DNA from: an uncultured Lactobacillus sp.
Lineage (GTDB): Bacteria > Bacillota > Bacilli > Lactobacillales > Lactobacillaceae
Length of the DNA: 53,287 nucleotides
Direction: 5' to 3'
NCBI RefSeq assembly: GCF_947367085.1
Contig: NZ_CANBCP010000011.1
Coordinates: 1 to 53,287 of the forward strand
Part shown: one piece after another, positions 36,921-47,345 of the stretch
Layout of the letters: every line of letters starts with the position of its first letter
Numbering within the stretch: the stretch's first letter is position 1
Translations under genes and position numbers: made by a program
Notes under the pieces: generated by a model
The model's input: the letters and a program-made list of their open reading frames with translations, nothing else
What the model was told of the DNA's origin: nothing
Databases searched by the model: none

Positions 36921-36953
36921 AAAAAGCTCCGCAAGCCACTAGCTTACGGAGTT
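36921..36953 (-). terminator. Terminator after purB
   Basis: On the minus strand CTCCGTAAGC pairs with GCTTGCGGAG followed by a T-run. It shares AAAAGCTCCGCAAGC (36922-36936) with the terminator at the other end of the kinase module. Confidence 0.87.
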
Positions 36954-36956
36954 TAT

Positions 36957-38252
36957 TTAATCTAAACCACATTTTTTGAAAATTTCATCCACATGGCGCA
37001 AGTGATAATGATAATCAAAGGCATCATCAATGTCTTCTTTTGAAAGATAATTCATAATCTCACTGTTTTCCACAAGTGGACGGAATTGTTTTTGCTCGTT
37101 CCAAGATTCAGCAGTTAACTTTTGTACCATATCATAGGCTTTTTCACGCGATAAGCCCGCTTCATCAATTAGCTTTAACAACACTCTTTGTGAATAAATC
37201 AAACCATAAGTACGATCCATATTCTTGAGCATTGTTTCAGGGAAAACATCCAAATTAGTCAAAATTCTATTAAAGCGATGAAGCATATAGTCAACCGCAA
37301 TTGTTGAATCAGGCAAAATAACACGCTCGGCACTAGAATGCGAAATATCACGTTCATGCCAAAGAGCCACATCTTCATAAGCTGCCACAATATGACCACG
37401 GACGACTCTAGCCATTCCACATAAGTTTTCTGAGCCAATTGGATTACGTTTATGAGGCATTGCTGAAGAGCCTTTTTGTCCAGCTCTGAAGTGTTCTTCA
37501 ACTTCATGAATTTCACTACGCTGCAAGCCACGAATTTCTGTGGCCCAATTTTCAATACTAGTAGCGATTAAAGCAAGCATAGCAATATATTCAGCATGTA
37601 AGTCACGTGGTAAGACTTGACTTGTAATTGGTTGCTGAGTTAAGCCCAGTTGCTTCATGACACTAGTTTCAACTTCTGGTGGGACATTTGCAAAAGTACC
37701 AACAGCACCAGAAATCTTACCAGATTCCACACCTTTTGCTGCATGTTCGAAACGTTCAATATCGCGATTAATTTCGGCATACCAACGAGCCAATTTCAAG
37801 CCAAAAGTAGTAGGTTCAGCTTGCACCCCATGAGTGCGTCCCATTTCTACAGTGTATTTATATTTTCTAGCTTTTTCAGCAATCGTCTTTTTTAATTCGT
37901 GTAAATCTTGACGAATAATTTCATCAGCTTGCTTAAGCAGCACTCCTTGGGCAGTATCTACCACATCAGTTGAAGTCAGGCCAAAGTGAACCCACTTTTT
38001 TTCATCGCCTAAGCTTTCAGAAACAGTTCTAGTAAAAGCTACTACATCGTGGTGAGTCACTGCTTCAAGTTCAGCTACACGCTCAGCAGTAAAACTCGCA
38101 TTTTTAGCAATTTTTTCTGCATCTTGCTTTGGCACCTCACCTAATTGCGCCCAAGCATTAGTGGCTGCAATTTCAACTTTTAGCCAAGCTGCATATTTAT
38201 TTTCATCTGTCCAAACTTTGCCCATTTCAGGACGAGTATAACGTTCAAGCAT
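36957..38252 (-). CDS. purB: Adenylosuccinate lyase
   Basis: Fumarase-superfamily enzyme acting twice in purine synthesis: SAICAR to AICAR, and adenylosuccinate to AMP. 431 residues, normal. It starts MLERYTRPEMGKVW. EMGRTHGVQAEPTTFG carries the catalytic His (about 141), and the signature loop is GSSAMPHKRNPIGSEN (about 260-275). It starts three bases after purA, so the two are co-transcribed for AMP synthesis. Confidence 0.98.
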   Translation of the reverse strand: MLERYTRPEMGKVWTDENKYAAWLKVEIAATNAWAQLGEVPKQDAEKIAKNASFTAERVAELEAVTHHDVVAFTRTVSESLGDEKKWVHFGLTSTDVVDTAQGVLLKQADEIIRQDLHELKKTIAEKARKYKYTVEMGRTHGVQAEPTTFGLKLARWYAEINRDIERFEHAAKGVESGKISGAVGTFANVPPEVETSVMKQLGLTQQPITSQVLPRDLHAEYIAMLALIATSIENWATEIRGLQRSEIHEVEEHFRAGQKGSSAMPHKRNPIGSENLCGMARVVRGHIVAAYEDVALWHERDISHSSAERVILPDSTIAVDYMLHRFNRILTNLDVFPETMLKNMDRTYGLIYSQRVLLKLIDEAGLSREKAYDMVQKLTAESWNEQKQFRPLVENSEIMNYLSKEDIDDAFDYHYHLRHVDEIFKKCGLD

Positions 38253-38255
38253 AAA

Positions 38256-39545
<1,290 letters not shown>

Positions 39546-39590
39546 TTAAGTTCACCTCATAAAAATTAAAAAATCTCAAAACCGAAATCT

Positions 39591-39619
39591 AGTTTAACAA
39601 TCCAAACTATGTAAGTCAA
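39591..39619 (-). promoter_or_regulatory. purA-purB promoter
   Basis: TTGACT (39619-39614) and TAAACT (39596-39591) with a 17-base spacer on the minus strand. Confidence 0.7.
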
Positions 39620-39621
39620 TC

Positions 39622-39668
39622 ATTTTCCGAACATTTTTAATATTCATTCCATGCAAAGTTCAACTTTA
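39622..39668. promoter_or_regulatory. PurBox-like sites between purA and guaC
   Basis: TTTTCCGAACATT (to 39635) matches the Bacillus PurR PurBox (AWWWCCGAACWWT) core exactly. A degenerate inverted partner AAAGTTCAACTTT begins at 39655, about 19 bases away. It lies just upstream of the purA -35 and upstream of the guaC promoter. Confidence 0.5.
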
Positions 39669-39671
39669 TTC

Positions 39672-39700
39672 TTGACTTTTACTATTTTTACCCGTATATT
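39672..39700 (+). promoter_or_regulatory. guaC promoter
   Basis: TTGACT (39672-39677) and TATATT (39695-39700) with a 17-base spacer. Confidence 0.75.
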
Positions 39701-39735
39701 AGCCTTTGTGATTTACAAATAGCGAGGTATTAAAT

Positions 39736-40728
39736 TTGAGTAACTATTTCAGTATGGAAGCATTTGATTACGATGATATTCAACTAGTTCCAAATAAATG
39801 TATCATTAAAAGCCGAAGTGAAGCGGATACTAGTGTAAAATTTGGAAACCGAACATTTAAGATTCCTGTTGTGCCTGCCAATATGGAAAGTGTCATTGAT
39901 GAAAACTTGGCTATCTGGCTGGCACAAAATGATTACTACTATGTAATGCACCGTTTTTATCCAGAAAAAAGAGCTGATTTTATTAAAATGATGCATGAAA
40001 AAGGCTTATTTGCTTCAATTTCAGTTGGAATTAAAGATAGTGAATATGACTTTATTGACTCTTTAGCAAGCCAAAACTTGGTACCTGAATATATTACGAT
40101 TGATGTAGCTCATGGACATTCTGATTTTGTAATCAAGATGATTAAATACATCAAAGATAAGTTGCCAGATTCATTTTTAACAGCAGGTAATATTGCGACT
40201 CCTGAAGCAGTTCGTGAATTAGAAAATGCCGGTGCTGATGCAACTAAAGTTGGAGTCGGTCCTGGAAGAGCCTGCATCACAAAGCTCAAGACTGGTTTTG
40301 GAACTGGTGGTTGGCAATTAGCAGCACTTAGAATGTGTTCAAAAGCGGCAAGCAAGCCATTAATTGCAGATGGTGGAATCCGCCACAATGGTGATATTGC
40401 TAAGTCAATAAGATTTGGTGCAAGTATGGTGATGATCGGATCCCTTTTTGCAGGACATGAAGAGTCTCCTGGTAACATCATTAAAATTGACGGTAAGACT
40501 TACAAACAATACTGGGGTTCAGCTTCTGAAGTTCAAAAAGGAGCTTATCGCAATGTTGAAGGTAAGCAAATGCTCGTGCCATATCGTGATTCAATTAAAG
40601 ATACTTTGCAAGAAATGCAAGAGGATTTACAATCTTCGATTTCTTATGCTGGTGGTAAAGATTTAAACTCTATTAGATTAGTTGACTATGTGATTGTTAA
40701 ATCTTCCATCATGGATGGCGATAAATAA
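39736..40728 (+). CDS. guaC: GMP reductase
   Basis: NADPH-dependent conversion of GMP to IMP and ammonia, linking guanine to adenine nucleotides. The IMPDH/GMPR barrel is complete: [22 protein letters not shown], the active-site loop [13 protein letters not shown] with catalytic Cys (about residue 181), and [12 protein letters not shown]. No CBS domains, and the length of 330 separates it from IMP dehydrogenase. The start codon is TTG (seven bases after GAGGT). Divergent from purA, so both routes to AMP share one control region. Confidence 0.95.
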   Translation: MSNYFSMEAFDYDDIQLVPNKCIIKSRSEADTSVKFGNRTFKIPVVPANMESVIDENLAIWLAQNDYYYVMHRFYPEKRADFIKMMHEKGLFASISVGIKDSEYDFIDSLASQNLVPEYITIDVAHGHSDFVIKMIKYIKDKLPDSFLTAGNIATPEAVRELENAGADATKVGVGPGRACITKLKTGFGTGGWQLAALRMCSKAASKPLIADGGIRHNGDIAKSIRFGASMVMIGSLFAGHEESPGNIIKIDGKTYKQYWGSASEVQKGAYRNVEGKQMLVPYRDSIKDTLQEMQEDLQSSISYAGGKDLNSIRLVDYVIVKSSIMDGDK

Positions 40729-40733
40729 AGAAC

Positions 40734-40770
40734 AAAAAATCTCACTGTTTTTTAAGCAGTGAGATTTTTG
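40734..40770. terminator. Terminator after guaC
   Basis: AAAAATCTCACTG pairs with CAGTGAGATTTTT; T-runs on both strands serve guaC and the convergent zinc-ribbon gene. Confidence 0.9.
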
Positions 40771-40787
40771 TTATGTCTTAAGTCAAT

Positions 40788-41498
40788 TTAAAAGTTAACG
40801 ATTACTCTAAATAGTGCAAATACTAATGCATAAGCAATTGCCAAAGATGCACTGTAAATTACTGCCCCATAGAACGGATCATGTATTACAGGCTCATTAT
40901 CAGGATTTCCACGTAATGCTACAACAAATGAGCCTATGCTAAACAGTGCACAATATAGCATAAATAAGTTATAGCCACAGCTAATAATTCCTGAATTTAC
41001 AGTAAATAATAAACAAATAAAGGCGATCACTGAAACAATAGTGTTGCAATTACTTGCTTGTGTGACACGGTTTACGTAGTACCAAAAGTTTCTTACAGTA
41101 CCAAAAATAAATAAATGTCCGACCATCGAACACAAAATTGATACTACTTGGAATAATAGTAATAGTACAATCAAGCCAAACACTAAGTTAGTTATTTGAG
41201 CACCAAATAAACCAAAAATATGAATTCCAAATAAGGCATTCGCTAAAGAAGAGCCAGCAATTGCCATACCAATAAATAGCAAGGCATCTTCCCAAAGTAA
41301 GGTGATAATCCCATACCAAGGAGCAGCATCATCAGTACTATACATTGGATAACGCCATGATCTATAGATCCATTTCCAATAACCAATTTGCTGTGCAGCT
41401 AGCGGACTTGTTTCAACTTTACTAAGGTCTTCTCCACAATTTGAACAAAACTTTGCATTTTCAGGCATCTTTTGCCCACAATTTGGACATTTTTTCAT
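40788..41498 (-). CDS. Zinc-ribbon membrane protein of unknown function
   Basis: 236 residues. The N-terminus is a zinc ribbon with two CxxC pairs (CPNCGQKMPENAKFCSNCGE, residues 4-23), followed by a short linker and five or six membrane helices (from about residue 65 on). This is the architecture of YIP1-like or DUF6574-type zinc-ribbon proteins in lactobacilli. No function is known. A GAGGAGG site precedes the ATG and TATAAT (41543-41538) gives a promoter. Single gene. Confidence 0.7.
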   Translation of the reverse strand: MKKCPNCGQKMPENAKFCSNCGEDLSKVETSPLAAQQIGYWKWIYRSWRYPMYSTDDAAPWYGIITLLWEDALLFIGMAIAGSSLANALFGIHIFGLFGAQITNLVFGLIVLLLLFQVVSILCSMVGHLFIFGTVRNFWYYVNRVTQASNCNTIVSVIAFICLLFTVNSGIISCGYNLFMLYCALFSIGSFVVALRGNPDNEPVIHDPFYGAVIYSASLAIAYALVFALFRVIVNF

Positions 41499-41537
41499 TG
41501 TTCTTACCTCCTCATCATTCCTATAACATGTACCTTT

Positions 41538-41543
41538 ATTATA
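41538..41543 (-). promoter_or_regulatory. -10 box of the zinc-ribbon gene
   Basis: TATAAT on the minus strand with TTATTG 17 bases upstream. Confidence 0.5.
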
Positions 41544-41583
41544 CCAAGTAGCCAGTTAAACAATAAATAATAGCCCTTATAGC

Positions 41584-41618
41584 ACAAAAAAAGCGTTAGA
41601 CCATTCGATCTAACGCTT
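41584..41618 (-). terminator. Terminator after tsaD
   Basis: On the minus strand AAGCGTTAGA pairs with TCTAACGCTT and is followed by T7. It closes the tsaB-rimI-tsaD operon. Confidence 0.9.
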
Positions 41619-41623
41619 AATTC

Positions 41624-42670
41624 TTAATTCAACATATTATCTGCATATGGTAATTCTAATGATGGATCAGCATTCAAATGCTCATCGCTAAATTTACCTG
41701 CATTATATAAATTATAGGCAGCTGCCCCAATCATAGCAGCGTTATCGCCACATAATTTAAGATCAGGCAAAATTACTTTTGGTTTAATACTTGCTGGTAA
41801 TTTTTCAATTTCTTGATCTAAACGCTCACGTAGTCCGTGATTAGCAGCTACTCCTCCACCCAAGATAAAAGTTTTAGGTTGATATTCTTTAATAGCTCTA
41901 ATTGTCTTATGACTTAAAACATCAACAACTGAAGCTTGAAAGCTTGCTGCTAAATCATACTTATTGAGCTTTTCATGGATTTGATCAGCATGATGACAAG
42001 TATTAATAAATGCACTCTTAAGGCCAGAAAATGAAAAGTCGTAATCATCATCTTCCATCATTGCTCGTGGAAAATGAAAAGTATCTTTTCCCTTATGTGC
42101 CCATTCATCAATAGTTTTTCCTGCTGGATAATTTACTCCTAACACACGACCTATCTTATCATAAGCTTCTCCAGCTGCGTCGTCACGCGTATCACCGATA
42201 ATTTCAAAATGAATTGGATCGTGCATTAAAACAATTTCAGTATGCCCTCCTGAAACTTGAAGAGCCAAGGCTGGGTACTTAATTTCATCTTTAAGTTGCG
42301 CTGCCATAATGTGTCCCATAATATGATCAACACCAATTAAGGGAATTCCAGTAGCCATAGATGCAGCTTTAGCTGCACTTACTCCAATAAGTAATGCACC
42401 AACTAATCCTGGACCATATGTTACCGCAATTGCATCAATATCATTCCAAGTAACATTAGCTTGCTCTAAAGCTTCTTTAGTAATCTGAGTAATTACTTCA
42501 ATGTGGTGGCGACTAGCAACTTCTGGTACCACTCCACCAAAGCGTTGATGACTTTTAATTTGAGTAGCCACAATTAGGCTTTCAATTTCTCGTCCGTTCT
42601 TAATTACAGCAGTTGAGGTTTCATCACATGAACTTTCAAATGCTAAAATTCGTACATCTTTTTTCGTCAC
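41624..42670 (-). CDS. tsaD: tRNA threonylcarbamoyladenosine synthase subunit TsaD
   Basis: Catalytic subunit transferring the threonylcarbamoyl group to A37 of ANN-decoding tRNAs (t6A). ASKHA fold with [15 protein letters not shown] (about 9-23), [11 protein letters not shown] and metal-binding HIMGH (about 111-115), and the [13 protein letters not shown] helix near the end. 348 residues, normal. It overlaps rimI by four bases (ATGA) and lies in one operon with its activator TsaB. Confidence 0.98.
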   Translation of the reverse strand: MTKKDVRILAFESSCDETSTAVIKNGREIESLIVATQIKSHQRFGGVVPEVASRHHIEVITQITKEALEQANVTWNDIDAIAVTYGPGLVGALLIGVSAAKAASMATGIPLIGVDHIMGHIMAAQLKDEIKYPALALQVSGGHTEIVLMHDPIHFEIIGDTRDDAAGEAYDKIGRVLGVNYPAGKTIDEWAHKGKDTFHFPRAMMEDDDYDFSFSGLKSAFINTCHHADQIHEKLNKYDLAASFQASVVDVLSHKTIRAIKEYQPKTFILGGGVAANHGLRERLDQEIEKLPASIKPKVILPDLKLCGDNAAMIGAAAYNLYNAGKFSDEHLNADPSLELPYADNMLN

Positions 42671-43245
42671 TTTATAAATTCCTTCTTTTTAATATCGGAC
42701 ATTTTTAAAATCATGCTTAATGCATCAGCATGTTCAGTTATATAGTAATTTTTTCTAACAAAATTAGGCTTGAATCCCAATTTTGTATAAACGCCCTTGG
42801 CTTGTTCATTATCGGTTCGAACTTCTAATGTCATTTGCACAGCATTATTTTTTTGTGCTAGTTGGATCATCAACTTTAACAAAAATGTTCCAATTCCTTG
42901 ATGCTGATAAGCGGGCTTGACTGCAATATTGGTAATATGCCCTTCTTGAGCTTGCAAGCGCATCCCAATAAAGGCAACCAAAGTCGAACCTTCATAAACC
43001 ACTAAATAAATGGAATTACTATGCTTTTGAAGTTCATTTTTAAAAGAAAACTTATTCCAAGGAGTTCTTCCTGAATAAACTTCTTGCTCCAGCACCAATA
43101 AATCTGAAATGTTTTCGTCACTTGCCTTCATAATCTGCAGAGTCTGACTATTTATTCGAAGAGCAAATGGCGTAAAGGATAGGTCAATCTTTTCCGGATG
43201 AAAAAAATAATTAAACTTCTTCCACATAGTCGCTATCAGATCCAT
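42667..43245 (-). CDS. rimI: Ribosomal protein S18-alanine N-acetyltransferase (RimI-type GNAT)
   Basis: GNAT acetyltransferase. The acetyl-CoA loop is [15 protein letters not shown] (about residues 103-117), and [21 protein letters not shown] is the family's C-terminal pattern (split: [19 protein letters not shown]). The protein is 192 residues, about 40 longer than E. coli RimI (148), because of an N-terminal extension ending near QIMKASDE. The ATG at 43245 lies inside the end of tsaB. The substrate is likely S18 but not certain in lactobacilli. Confidence 0.88.
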   Translation of the reverse strand: MDLIATMWKKFNYFFHPEKIDLSFTPFALRINSQTLQIMKASDENISDLLVLEQEVYSGRTPWNKFSFKNELQKHSNSIYLVVYEGSTLVAFIGMRLQAQEGHITNIAVKPAYQHQGIGTFLLKLMIQLAQKNNAVQMTLEVRTDNEQAKGVYTKLGFKPNFVRKNYYITEHADALSMILKMSDIKKKEFIK

Positions 43246-43942
43246 AAGCTTTACCTGTCTTTTTATGCCAATCTAATTCAGCTTGTGTTCTACGTAAATA
43301 TTTTGGAATCATTTTATCTGGATCAACGGGTTTCTCATGTAAGGCGAGAAGACCAATATTTTTAGCAGAAACTTGATTTGCTTGTTTACTTTGAGCAAAA
43401 TTGTCGCTAGCTAATAGTTCATGGATTTCGTCAGTATATTTATCAATAGCACTACCGACAAAGATTATCTTTTGATTATTAGCGACACTTTTTGTTTGCT
43501 TCATCAATTCATCAATATGATAATGCCCATCTTCAACTAAATTCTTAACTTGGCCATTTTCTTTAATATAGACGCCCGCAAAGAAATTTTTATTTCTTGC
43601 ATCAAGCTCTGCGACAATTACACCATCTTCTTGCACACCTTCAGCTAAAGCTGCTAGTGTAGAAACTCCTACTAATTCTTTATTTAAAATCGAACTAAAC
43701 ATTTTAGCAGTAGTGATGCCAATTCTAAGTCCCGTATATGAGCCCGGTCCCTGAGCAACCGCAAAACGATCAATATCTTTTAAGGTTAAATTATTTTCTT
43801 TTAAAATTTGACTAATCATAGGATCCAAATGTTCACTATGATTTCTTTGATCTTCTTCATTTTTTTCAGCGATTAGTTTAGTATCATCACTTATTGCAAC
43901 ACTTAAATGATTAGTTGCAGTTGTCATACTTAAGATCTTCAT
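43211..43942 (-). CDS. tsaB: tRNA threonylcarbamoyladenosine biosynthesis protein TsaB
   Basis: Non-catalytic paralogue of TsaD needed for t6A formation. MKILSMTTATNHLSVAI opens the ASKHA fold, and AVAQGPGSYTGLRIGITTAK (about residues 63-82) is the family signature. 243 residues, normal. AAAGGG ribosome site. First gene of tsaB-rimI-tsaD with 35- and 4-base overlaps. Confidence 0.96.
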   Translation of the reverse strand: MKILSMTTATNHLSVAISDDTKLIAEKNEEDQRNHSEHLDPMISQILKENNLTLKDIDRFAVAQGPGSYTGLRIGITTAKMFSSILNKELVGVSTLAALAEGVQEDGVIVAELDARNKNFFAGVYIKENGQVKNLVEDGHYHIDELMKQTKSVANNQKIIFVGSAIDKYTDEIHELLASDNFAQSKQANQVSAKNIGLLALHEKPVDPDKMIPKYLRRTQAELDWHKKTGKAYGSDSDYVEEV

Positions 43943-43967
43943 TAAGATTTTCCCTTTACAAATAAAA

Positions 43968-44483
43968 TTACTTTTTTATTTTAACACGTTGCAGCGCATT
44001 TAAAACAAGGTAGATAACAATCATTTGTACCCACGGAACAATTAGTTCTTTCACTACTCTAGCCAAAAAGGCTGCCTTTAAATTTAAACCATATAACAAA
44101 TGAAGCCAGTAGGTATTGAGCAAAACATTTACAATTGCGGTCACAAGAAGTGTTGCCACAATAATTCTCCATATTTTAATCGGCTGCTTATAAAAAAACA
44201 CCCCATAAATTAAAGCTGCTAACATAGCCGATAAAGTAAATCCCGGGAAAAAGCCGCCTTCTACCCCAAAGATTGCTGACATAAGTAAGTCGCTAACTCC
44301 AGCCCCAATTGCACCCCAGAGCGGGCCAAAATAGTAGCCTAATAAAGTTAATCCAATAAAACCCAAACCTACCTTTAAGTAAGCTGGGCCAATTTGAAGC
44401 TTTTGAAGAACGATATTAATAGCAACTAATAAAGCTAAAATCACTAGATCCTGCAGATTTAAACGAAGTTTAGTCTCACTCAT
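43968..44483 (-). CDS. folT: ECF transporter S component, folate-type (FolT)
   Basis: Substrate-binding membrane subunit that works with a shared EcfAAT module, which is not in the window. About 171 residues and six helices, with the FolT-like pattern YLKVGLGFIGLTLLGYYFG, PLWGAIGAGVSDLL and GFFPGFTLSAMLAALIYG. Specificity for folate is inferred from this pattern. I chose the ATG at 44483; the frame continues upstream to an ATG at 44525, but that would run through a terminator hairpin. The ribosome site is weak. Confidence 0.7.
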   Translation of the reverse strand: MSETKLRLNLQDLVILALLVAINIVLQKLQIGPAYLKVGLGFIGLTLLGYYFGPLWGAIGAGVSDLLMSAIFGVEGGFFPGFTLSAMLAALIYGVFFYKQPIKIWRIIVATLLVTAIVNVLLNTYWLHLLYGLNLKAAFLARVVKELIVPWVQMIVIYLVLNALQRVKIKK

Positions 44484-44499
44484 TGGACTCACACTTTCT

Positions 44500-44523
44500 A
44501 AAAAAGCATGACCTAGGTCATGC
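44500..44523 (-). terminator. Terminator between the thioesterase gene and folT
   Basis: GCATGACCTAGGTCATGC is a perfect 18-base palindrome followed on the minus strand by T6. Confidence 0.75.
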
Positions 44524-44529
44524 ACTATT

Positions 44530-45261
44530 TTATATATCTTTCCATTTCAATTCAGCCAAGGCACAAGTATCTTCGCTGTGTGATATCAGATGATATGAAA
44601 TCAAATTATCATTATCTAATTTTAACTTAGATTGTGCAGTTTGACCATACTTTACTTCCTTTTTGAAAGTAATATCAATTTCTGTTAACTTATGACTATT
44701 CAGAAATTCGCGATCTAAACTATCAATAATCCAGTCAAAATAGCGACTATTAGTTAAATGATGATTTGTATCTAAATCATAGTAACGAACAGTATACTGT
44801 TTTTGATCTTCATAATCATTTATCTTTCTTAAACGTTTAAATCGTGGCATTTTCTTAAGCTCTTGATTATCAAAGGCTTGCATTAATTCAGGATTTGCTT
44901 CAACAATCTTACGCTTTTTCAAATCTAAGATAACCCATTGACTTTTAACATCAATAATTTGATCATCGTTTGCATCAAATGCCCCAAAATCACGATATTC
45001 AAAAAAGCGATTATAACCACTGGCATTAGTCGTAAAAGTGATCTCTTCACCTGCTTTAGGCAAACGTTTGATATCAAAATGATAGTCCACTACAACCCAG
45101 CCTAATCCTTTTTTTAAGAAATCGCCAATCCCGGCCCCACCGTCAGTTAATTGATGGTTGGAAGTTTCCATCATAAAATTAATTAATGCTGGTAGTTTTA
45201 GGTTCCCATTTTCATCTGCATCACTATATGTAATTAGGTGCTTTTGTTTATAGATTGCCAT
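44530..45261 (-). CDS. Acyl-ACP thioesterase
   Basis: Double hot-dog fold enzyme of the Fat/PF01643 family that releases free fatty acids from acyl carrier protein. 243 residues. The first hot-dog (about 1-130) has ITYSDADENGNLKLPALINFM and WVVVDYHFDIKRLP; the second (about 148-243) has VRYYDLDTNHHLTNSRYFDW, which carries the Asn/His catalytic pattern. Common in lactobacilli. Follows rsmI by eight bases. Confidence 0.9.
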   Translation of the reverse strand: MAIYKQKHLITYSDADENGNLKLPALINFMMETSNHQLTDGGAGIGDFLKKGLGWVVVDYHFDIKRLPKAGEEITFTTNASGYNRFFEYRDFGAFDANDDQIIDVKSQWVILDLKKRKIVEANPELMQAFDNQELKKMPRFKRLRKINDYEDQKQYTVRYYDLDTNHHLTNSRYFDWIIDSLDREFLNSHKLTEIDITFKKEVKYGQTAQSKLKLDNDNLISYHLISHSEDTCALAELKWKDI

Positions 45262-45269
45262 GATTCACC

Positions 45270-46127
45270 TCAATTTTGATGATACTTATCATACAGTTCA
45301 TTCTTAGAAATATTATTTTCTTTAGCAACTTTTTTTATTGCATCTTTTTTACTGATATCTTGTTTTACTAGTTCATTCACTTGATCAATTAATTCTGACC
45401 AAGATAGAGTTTTTTCTTCTTCGGTATTTGGAGAAACTAAAACTACAAATTCCCCCCGCGGATCGTTTTCTTCAAAATAATCTACAACTTCTTTAATTGA
45501 ACCGCGAACAAATTCCTCATGAATTTTTGTTAACTCTCTAGCACAAACAATCTGGCGAGAATCTTCAACTGCCTTGGCTAATGTCTTCAAGGTCTTTTTT
45601 AAGCGATGCGGTGCTTCATAGAAAATCGAAGTAGCATCCGAAGCTGCCATCTTTTCAAAAAATGGTGCCTGTTCACTGCTTTTTCTTGGCAAAAAACCAT
45701 AATACGTAAACGGTTGTGCATCAAATCCTGAAGCAATTAAAGCAGTCGCAAAAGCAGAAGGGCCAGGTAGTGGCACAATTGGAATATCATTTTTGATACA
45801 TTCTTGCACTAGAATATATCCTGGATCTGAAATAACCGGCATCCCTGCATCAGAAATTTCAGCAATATCTTTGCCCGACTTTAAAATCTTAATTAACTCT
45901 GGTGCTCTTTGTTTAGAATTATATTTATGAAAAGATAACATGTGGTTGTGCACACCAATTTTTTCTAACAAGATCCCACTAGTGCGAGTATCTTCAGCTG
46001 CAATATAATCCGCTTCAGTCAAAATGCGTTTAGCACGCAAAGTAATATCTTCTAAATTTCCAATTGGAGTTGGCACCAAATACAAATGACCAACTTTATC
46101 ATCTTTAAAACTACGCTGTATCTGCAT
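45270..46127 (-). CDS. rsmI: 16S rRNA 2'-O-ribose C1402 methyltransferase
   Basis: SAM-dependent tetrapyrrole-methylase-fold enzyme. LYLVPTPIGNLEDITLRA (about 14-31), AEDTRTSGILL, EISDAGMPVISDPGY and PGPSAFATALIASG are diagnostic. 285 residues, normal. Located directly downstream of yabA, as in Bacillus (yabA-yazA-yabC region). Confidence 0.97.
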   Translation of the reverse strand: MQIQRSFKDDKVGHLYLVPTPIGNLEDITLRAKRILTEADYIAAEDTRTSGILLEKIGVHNHMLSFHKYNSKQRAPELIKILKSGKDIAEISDAGMPVISDPGYILVQECIKNDIPIVPLPGPSAFATALIASGFDAQPFTYYGFLPRKSSEQAPFFEKMAASDATSIFYEAPHRLKKTLKTLAKAVEDSRQIVCARELTKIHEEFVRGSIKEVVDYFEENDPRGEFVVLVSPNTEEEKTLSWSELIDQVNELVKQDISKKDAIKKVAKENNISKNELYDKYHQN

Positions 46128-46128
46128 T

Positions 46129-46476
46129 TTATTTCCTTTGTGGTTTTTGACCGTGATTTACAAAATTATCTAAAATATCTAAGCAAAACATGCAATCTTC
46201 TCCTGCATCACGGTGGGATCCATAATACATGTTACAAATATGATATCCAGAATTATAAATATTTCTAAGTGACTTAAGGCCAGCCTGCGATTTACCAACA
46301 GGATTTTCAGCTTTTTTATCTAATTTGGCAATTTTTTCTCTTAGTAGTTGATTCTCTACTTTTAATTCTGTGTTTTCTTTTAAGATATCAAGCATATCGT
46401 TTTCTAAACCAGACACAGTCTTAGTCATTGCTTTTAAACTTTGTTGTAATTGTGATAATTGTGAAAATGGATCCAA
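46129..46476 (-). CDS. yabA: Replication initiation control protein YabA
   Basis: Negative regulator bridging DnaA and the beta clamp. N-terminal coiled coil (about 1-65, FSQLSQLQQSLKAM onward) for tetramerisation, then a C-terminal zinc-binding domain with H and three C ligands (YHICNMYYG ... DCMFCLDIL). 115 residues, normal. It lies between holB and rsmI, the conserved position. Confidence 0.95.
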   Translation of the reverse strand: MDPFSQLSQLQQSLKAMTKTVSGLENDMLDILKENTELKVENQLLREKIAKLDKKAENPVGKSQAGLKSLRNIYNSGYHICNMYYGSHRDAGEDCMFCLDILDNFVNHGQKPQRK

Positions 46477-46496
46477 TATAGCGCACCTACCTTTTA

Positions 46497-47345
46497 CTAA
46501 AAATTCAAAATTAAATAATCTAAACAGTTTATAAAACTAACATTGCTTGAATACATCTTATCGATTTGCATAAGTATATCTAACAAATGAGTATTTTCTT
46601 GTATGCTTTTATTTTGCCTAAGAGCTTCAAGACTTAAATTTTTTAGCCAATAAAAGACAAACTTTTGCTTGCCACTAGTTGCATTTTGAGCCAAATGATA
46701 AGCCCTAACAAAGGCTAATTCATTATGTTCAAACAATTCTTGATATAAATACTTAACTTCTTGTTTTAACGAATCGAGATTACCTAATTCCTCAATCTCA
46801 TCGCTTGTCAAACCGTACTCAAGTAATTGACCAGTTTGAGAATCAACCTTCTCATTTTCAAAACTAATAATCTGCGTGCGAGAGCGTACAGTAGGCAAAA
46901 TTTGATTTTCATTAGTAGTAATTAAGATAGTTACAACAGGTGCAACTGGTTCTTCAAGCAAGTTTAACAAAGCGTTATTAGCAGCTAAGGTTAGTTTTTC
47001 TGCATTCTTGATAAAGAAAAAGCGTCTAGTACCTTCAACCGGACTTTTTGAGAGTTCTTGTTTTAAAGGGCGTACTTGATCAATTGATAAGCTCTGTTTT
47101 CCATTAGAATCTACTAAAAAAACATCAGGATGGTTACCAGTTAAGATTCGCTGACATTCATTACATGTGCCATCAGGCTTATTTTCACCATTACAGTTAA
47201 ATAAGCACGCCAGCCAATAAGCAGTCGCAAGACCCTTTTTTTGCATTGGGTCGACAAATAGATAGGAATGAGCGATCTTTTTATGGGTATACGCATCCTT
47301 TAAAAATTCAGCTTGCTGTTTACCTACGTCTTTTAAATTAATCAT
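46497..47345 (-). CDS. holB: DNA polymerase III subunit delta prime
   Basis: Clamp-loader subunit. 282 residues. AHSYLFVDPMQKKGLATA replaces the Walker A of DnaX, as is normal for delta prime. A zinc cluster CNGENKPDGTCNECQR (C..C..C) and the SRC-like motif TVRSRTQII follow, with LLNLLEEP in between. The ATG overlaps the darA stop (TAATG). Confidence 0.94.
   Translation of the reverse strand: MINLKDVGKQQAEFLKDAYTHKKIAHSYLFVDPMQKKGLATAYWLACLFNCNGENKPDGTCNECQRILTGNHPDVFLVDSNGKQSLSIDQVRPLKQELSKSPVEGTRRFFFIKNAEKLTLAANNALLNLLEEPVAPVVTILITTNENQILPTVRSRTQIISFENEKVDSQTGQLLEYGLTSDEIEELGNLDSLKQEVKYLYQELFEHNELAFVRAYHLAQNATSGKQKFVFYWLKNLSLEALRQNKSIQENTHLLDILMQIDKMYSSNVSFINCLDYLILNF

Noticed and set aside
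40110-40481. 123-codon open frame on the minus strand within guaC
   Set aside because: It lies wholly inside a strongly conserved GMP reductase, has no ribosome site and shows no protein features.
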